Shown one piece after another: positions 61,959 to 64,000 of a stretch of 64,000 nucleotides of DNA (positions within the stretch are counted from its first letter, which is position 1; the number at the start of each line of letters is the position of its first letter). The translations under genes were made by a program, and so were the position numbers. The stretch spans positions 62,001 to 126,000 of the forward strand of contig NZ_CP114287.1 of NCBI RefSeq assembly GCF_027111295.1. Direction: 5' to 3'. This stretch comes from Flavobacterium gelatinilyticum. GTDB taxonomy: Bacteria > Bacteroidota > Bacteroidia > Flavobacteriales > Flavobacteriaceae. The notes below the pieces were generated by a model. That model was not told where the DNA came from and ran no database searches. It saw nothing but the letters and a program-made list of their open reading frames with translations.

Positions 61959-63470
61959 TTAGGAAACCGGAAAATAATCAGCTAATAGATTTAAAGTAGT
62001 ATCATAAATGGGTTTCTGACGTACTTTCGCAAGAAGCCAGGCTATAAAGCTCATGATTAAAATATCCTTAGGTCCGTTCTGCGATGCGATTATAAAAGCT
62101 TCTATGTTTTTTTGAAATTTTTCTGTTTTTATAATTTCGGGTTTCATTGCATATTGTTCTACAAACATCAAATATTCTACAACCCGTTCTTCATTAACCG
62201 TTAAAAGATATTTTTTATAACGACGCTTAAAACTTTTTATTCGGGATATGGCCAGTTCTGTGTTTTCTTCCTGTACATGAAGCAGAATTTCTACAAGACA
62301 TTTTTTTATAGCCCAGTCCATGCCCATTTTTTTCTCGTACCAGCTGTCGGTATGGTTTAATTTCGCCATTTCTTTTACGGCATTGCGTCCTGCATTTTGC
62401 TGTATATAAAAAACGATCAGCATAAGATGAATGTCATTGCTGTCGTTAGGATCTGCCTTTTTAGTCAGAGACAAAGCTTTTTGTGCAGTTTCGATTGCAT
62501 TTTGAAAATTTCCTAGAAAATTTTCGTTGAAAGACAGTAATAAAAAATACCGCAGGCAAAATCGCTGATAATATTTACCGGATTGTTTCTGCATTTCTGT
62601 TGACATCGAATTTAGATAACTCAAAGATTCTGTAAACCGTCCGTTTCGAAAATAGAAATTCGATATAAAATACAATATATGAATGTGATAATATAAATGT
62701 TTATCAGTCAGATCTGCTCTTTTACTGATGAACCTATAGCTTTTAATAACAAAAGATTCTATAGGCGCGTAATTGTTGTTTATAGACGCATATTCATTGG
62801 CAATAAACAATATCTGATACAGCGATTTAAAAGTTAAGCCCTGTTTTAATGAGATTCCGTATGTTTCTATCGTGTTTTTAATCAGCGCTTCAAAATCTAC
62901 AATTCGGCCTTCATGATAAATAGCGGTCAATTCACGACGCAGAACAGCATATCCCAGATTGAGCTGTTCCTCATATTCCAGTTGTTTTTTATTGACTTTG
63001 AATTTTTGTATTATTTTGTCAATTGGAAGGGAAAGATTAAAATGGGCAAACTGAATCTGAATCAGGTAAATTTCGTTTAACAGATTAAAATGTTCAATGT
63101 TTATTGCCAGTTCTTCGGCTTTAGCCAGACATTTAAAAGCTGTTTTTTCGAGTTTATGTTCAAAAAACAAACGACTTACCACTATAAGACGAAGTATTGC
63201 ATTTTCCTGCGAGGTATCGTTTTCAAAACTTCGGTTTGCCATAAAGTCAATCATGTTGTCATAAAGCCTTTTTCTCAGGGCATGATATGCATCGGCGCTT
63301 TTTTTATCTTTTGAAATGTTTTTTTTGAAATTTATATCGTCAGTTTTTAAAGAATTGAATAATTCGATATTACCGGTGTCTTTTCTTTTGTTTTTCTTTG
63401 ATAAATAATGAATAAAAGCTTTTGAATCATTTTCATTCATCATTTCAGCTATTTCCTGAAGCGCGTTCAT
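61959..63470 (-). CDS. Helical-repeat (TPR-like) protein of unknown function
   Basis: 503 aa from the ATG at 63470 (MNALQEIAEMMNENDSKAFI); an upstream in-frame ATG at 63518 would add 16 atypical residues. Almost wholly alpha-helical with repeated 30-40-residue hairpins, for example LIVVSRLFFEHKLEKTAFKC, HIHILYFISNFYFRNGRFTE and NAIETAQKALSLTKKAD, which resemble TPR units. Basic clusters occur near residues 25-35 (KKNKRKD). No signal peptide. Proteins like this in Flavobacteria are unassigned; a scaffold or regulatory role is likely. Divergent from the membrane protein at 63621. Confidence 0.7.
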   Translation of the reverse strand: MNALQEIAEMMNENDSKAFIHYLSKKNKRKDTGNIELFNSLKTDDINFKKNISKDKKSADAYHALRKRLYDNMIDFMANRSFENDTSQENAILRLIVVSRLFFEHKLEKTAFKCLAKAEELAINIEHFNLLNEIYLIQIQFAHFNLSLPIDKIIQKFKVNKKQLEYEEQLNLGYAVLRRELTAIYHEGRIVDFEALIKNTIETYGISLKQGLTFKSLYQILFIANEYASINNNYAPIESFVIKSYRFISKRADLTDKHLYYHIHILYFISNFYFRNGRFTESLSYLNSMSTEMQKQSGKYYQRFCLRYFLLLSFNENFLGNFQNAIETAQKALSLTKKADPNDSNDIHLMLIVFYIQQNAGRNAVKEMAKLNHTDSWYEKKMGMDWAIKKCLVEILLHVQEENTELAISRIKSFKRRYKKYLLTVNEERVVEYLMFVEQYAMKPEIIKTEKFQKNIEAFIIASQNGPKDILIMSFIAWLLAKVRQKPIYDTTLNLLADYFPVS

Positions 63471-63620
63471 AACTACGATTTTATGTTGATAAAAGTAATA
63501 AAAAATTACCCTTAACAATTAAAAATGTGTATTTATATCGTCAGTTATTCTGTTAAATTGATTTTTACATCTCGTGTTACATCCTGAAATTTGCTTCATA
63601 ATTATAAAACATAAAAAATT

Positions 63621-64000
63621 ATGGAACCGCTAAAATCAAATGAATCAAACAACAATTCAGAATCAAAAAATGCAAGATTACATATAGGACAGAGTCCTTT
63701 AAAACCAAGTGCCGCCTTTATTGGCGCTTCATGGATGACGTTACTTATAGGTATGACTTCATATTGTATTGGTCTTTACAATTCAGATATGGCTTACAAC
63801 GAAAAAGGATATTATTTTACTGTTCTTCTTTTTGGACTTTTCTCGGTTATATCAGTACAAAAAAGTGTGCGTGATAAACTCGAAGGCATACCCGTAACCG
63901 ATTTGTACTATAGTATAAGCTGGTTTAGTACAATTGCTTCTATAGTACTGCTGGTAATTGGTTTGTGGAATGCCGATTTACTGCTTAGTGAAAAAGGGTT
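63621..64000 (+). CDS. YiaA/YiaB-family inner-membrane protein (3' end outside window)
   Basis: Read by hand from the ATG at 63621; the frame is open to the window edge (126 codons). After a hydrophilic Asn/Ser-rich start (MEPLKSNESNNNSESKN) come two hydrophobic hairpins of the YiaA/B two-helix domain: SAAFIGASWMTLLIGMTSYC, then GLYNSDMAYNEKGYYFTVLL and the conserved FSVISVQKSVRDKLEGIPVT; the second unit begins ISWFSTIASIVLLVIGLWNA. The repeat of GLxNxDxxxxEKG in both units is diagnostic. Function unknown. The ATG at 63621 has an A-rich leader, normal for Bacteroidetes. Confidence 0.85.
   Translation, partial: MEPLKSNESNNNSESKNARLHIGQSPLKPSAAFIGASWMTLLIGMTSYCIGLYNSDMAYNEKGYYFTVLLFGLFSVISVQKSVRDKLEGIPVTDLYYSISWFSTIASIVLLVIGLWNADLLLSEKG

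Overview
The window is a piece of an AT-rich Bacteroidetes chromosome, most likely a soil- or plant-associated Flavobacterium. This rests on SusC/SusD pairs, a type IX secretion (T9SS) sorting domain, promoter boxes of the TAnnTTTG kind, DUF4369-TlpA redoxins, weak Shine-Dalgarno signals and long strings of signal-peptide hydrolases. No tRNA, rRNA, CRISPR array, insertion sequence or integrase was seen.

Layout. (1) 1-6631, minus strand: the promoter-proximal half of an extracellular contractile injection system (eCIS/Afp/PVC type): Pvc16-like DUF4255 protein, an unknown 278-aa protein, a large sheath, two tube proteins, a 51-aa DUF5908 protein, a LysM tube/baseplate adaptor and a VgrG-like spike that runs off the left edge. 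(2) 7263-7994: an orphan TIM-barrel protein. (3) 8542-16886, plus strand: a five-gene operon around a LodA/GoxA-like quinoprotein, with a predicted beta-barrel protein, a VioB-type ferritin-like protein, a QhpD-like radical SAM/SPASM enzyme and a LodB/QhpG-like flavoprotein with an extra C-terminal domain. (4) 16897-18063: an exported TlpA-type thioredoxin. (5) 18321-50756: a large utilisation locus: SusC/SusD, M61 peptidase, AraC regulator, the complete hydroxyproline-to-2-oxoglutarate pathway, a permease, proline-type peptidases (S9, M24), a DUF885 peptidase, a GH127/GH146-type beta-L-arabinofuranosidase, DUF5695, GH42, GH43 and a GH36 alpha-galactosidase gene broken by one amber codon. (6) 51021-55691: a lipoprotein beta-carbonic anhydrase, then an aegerolysin gene with a large partner gene (predicted two-component pore-forming system) and an unknown gene. 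(7) 55873-64000: a T9SS subtilisin-like protease, a HEIGH metalloprotease, a beta-helix exported protein, a helical-repeat protein and the start of a YiaA/B-family membrane protein.

How region 5 works together (inference). Plant extensins are hydroxyproline-rich, carry beta-L-arabinofuranose chains on hydroxyproline and single alpha-galactose on serine. The locus encodes arabinofuranosidase, alpha-galactosidase, other arabinosidase/galactosidase types, proline-directed peptidases, amino-acid uptake and all four hydroxyproline catabolic steps. It therefore looks like a hydroxyproline-rich glycoprotein (extensin/AGP) utilisation locus. Three promoters inside it (before susC-like, dapA-like and the S9 peptidase) share one architecture: two TAATAT-type half-sites exactly 21 bp apart, the second starting exactly 34 bp before a TAnnTTT(A/G) box. 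The AraC protein encoded next to one of these sites is the obvious candidate regulator.

The strongest candidates for undescribed biology are this glycoprotein regulon with its shared operator, the quinoprotein operon that combines LodA/LodB logic with a QhpD-like radical SAM enzyme, and the aegerolysin pair.
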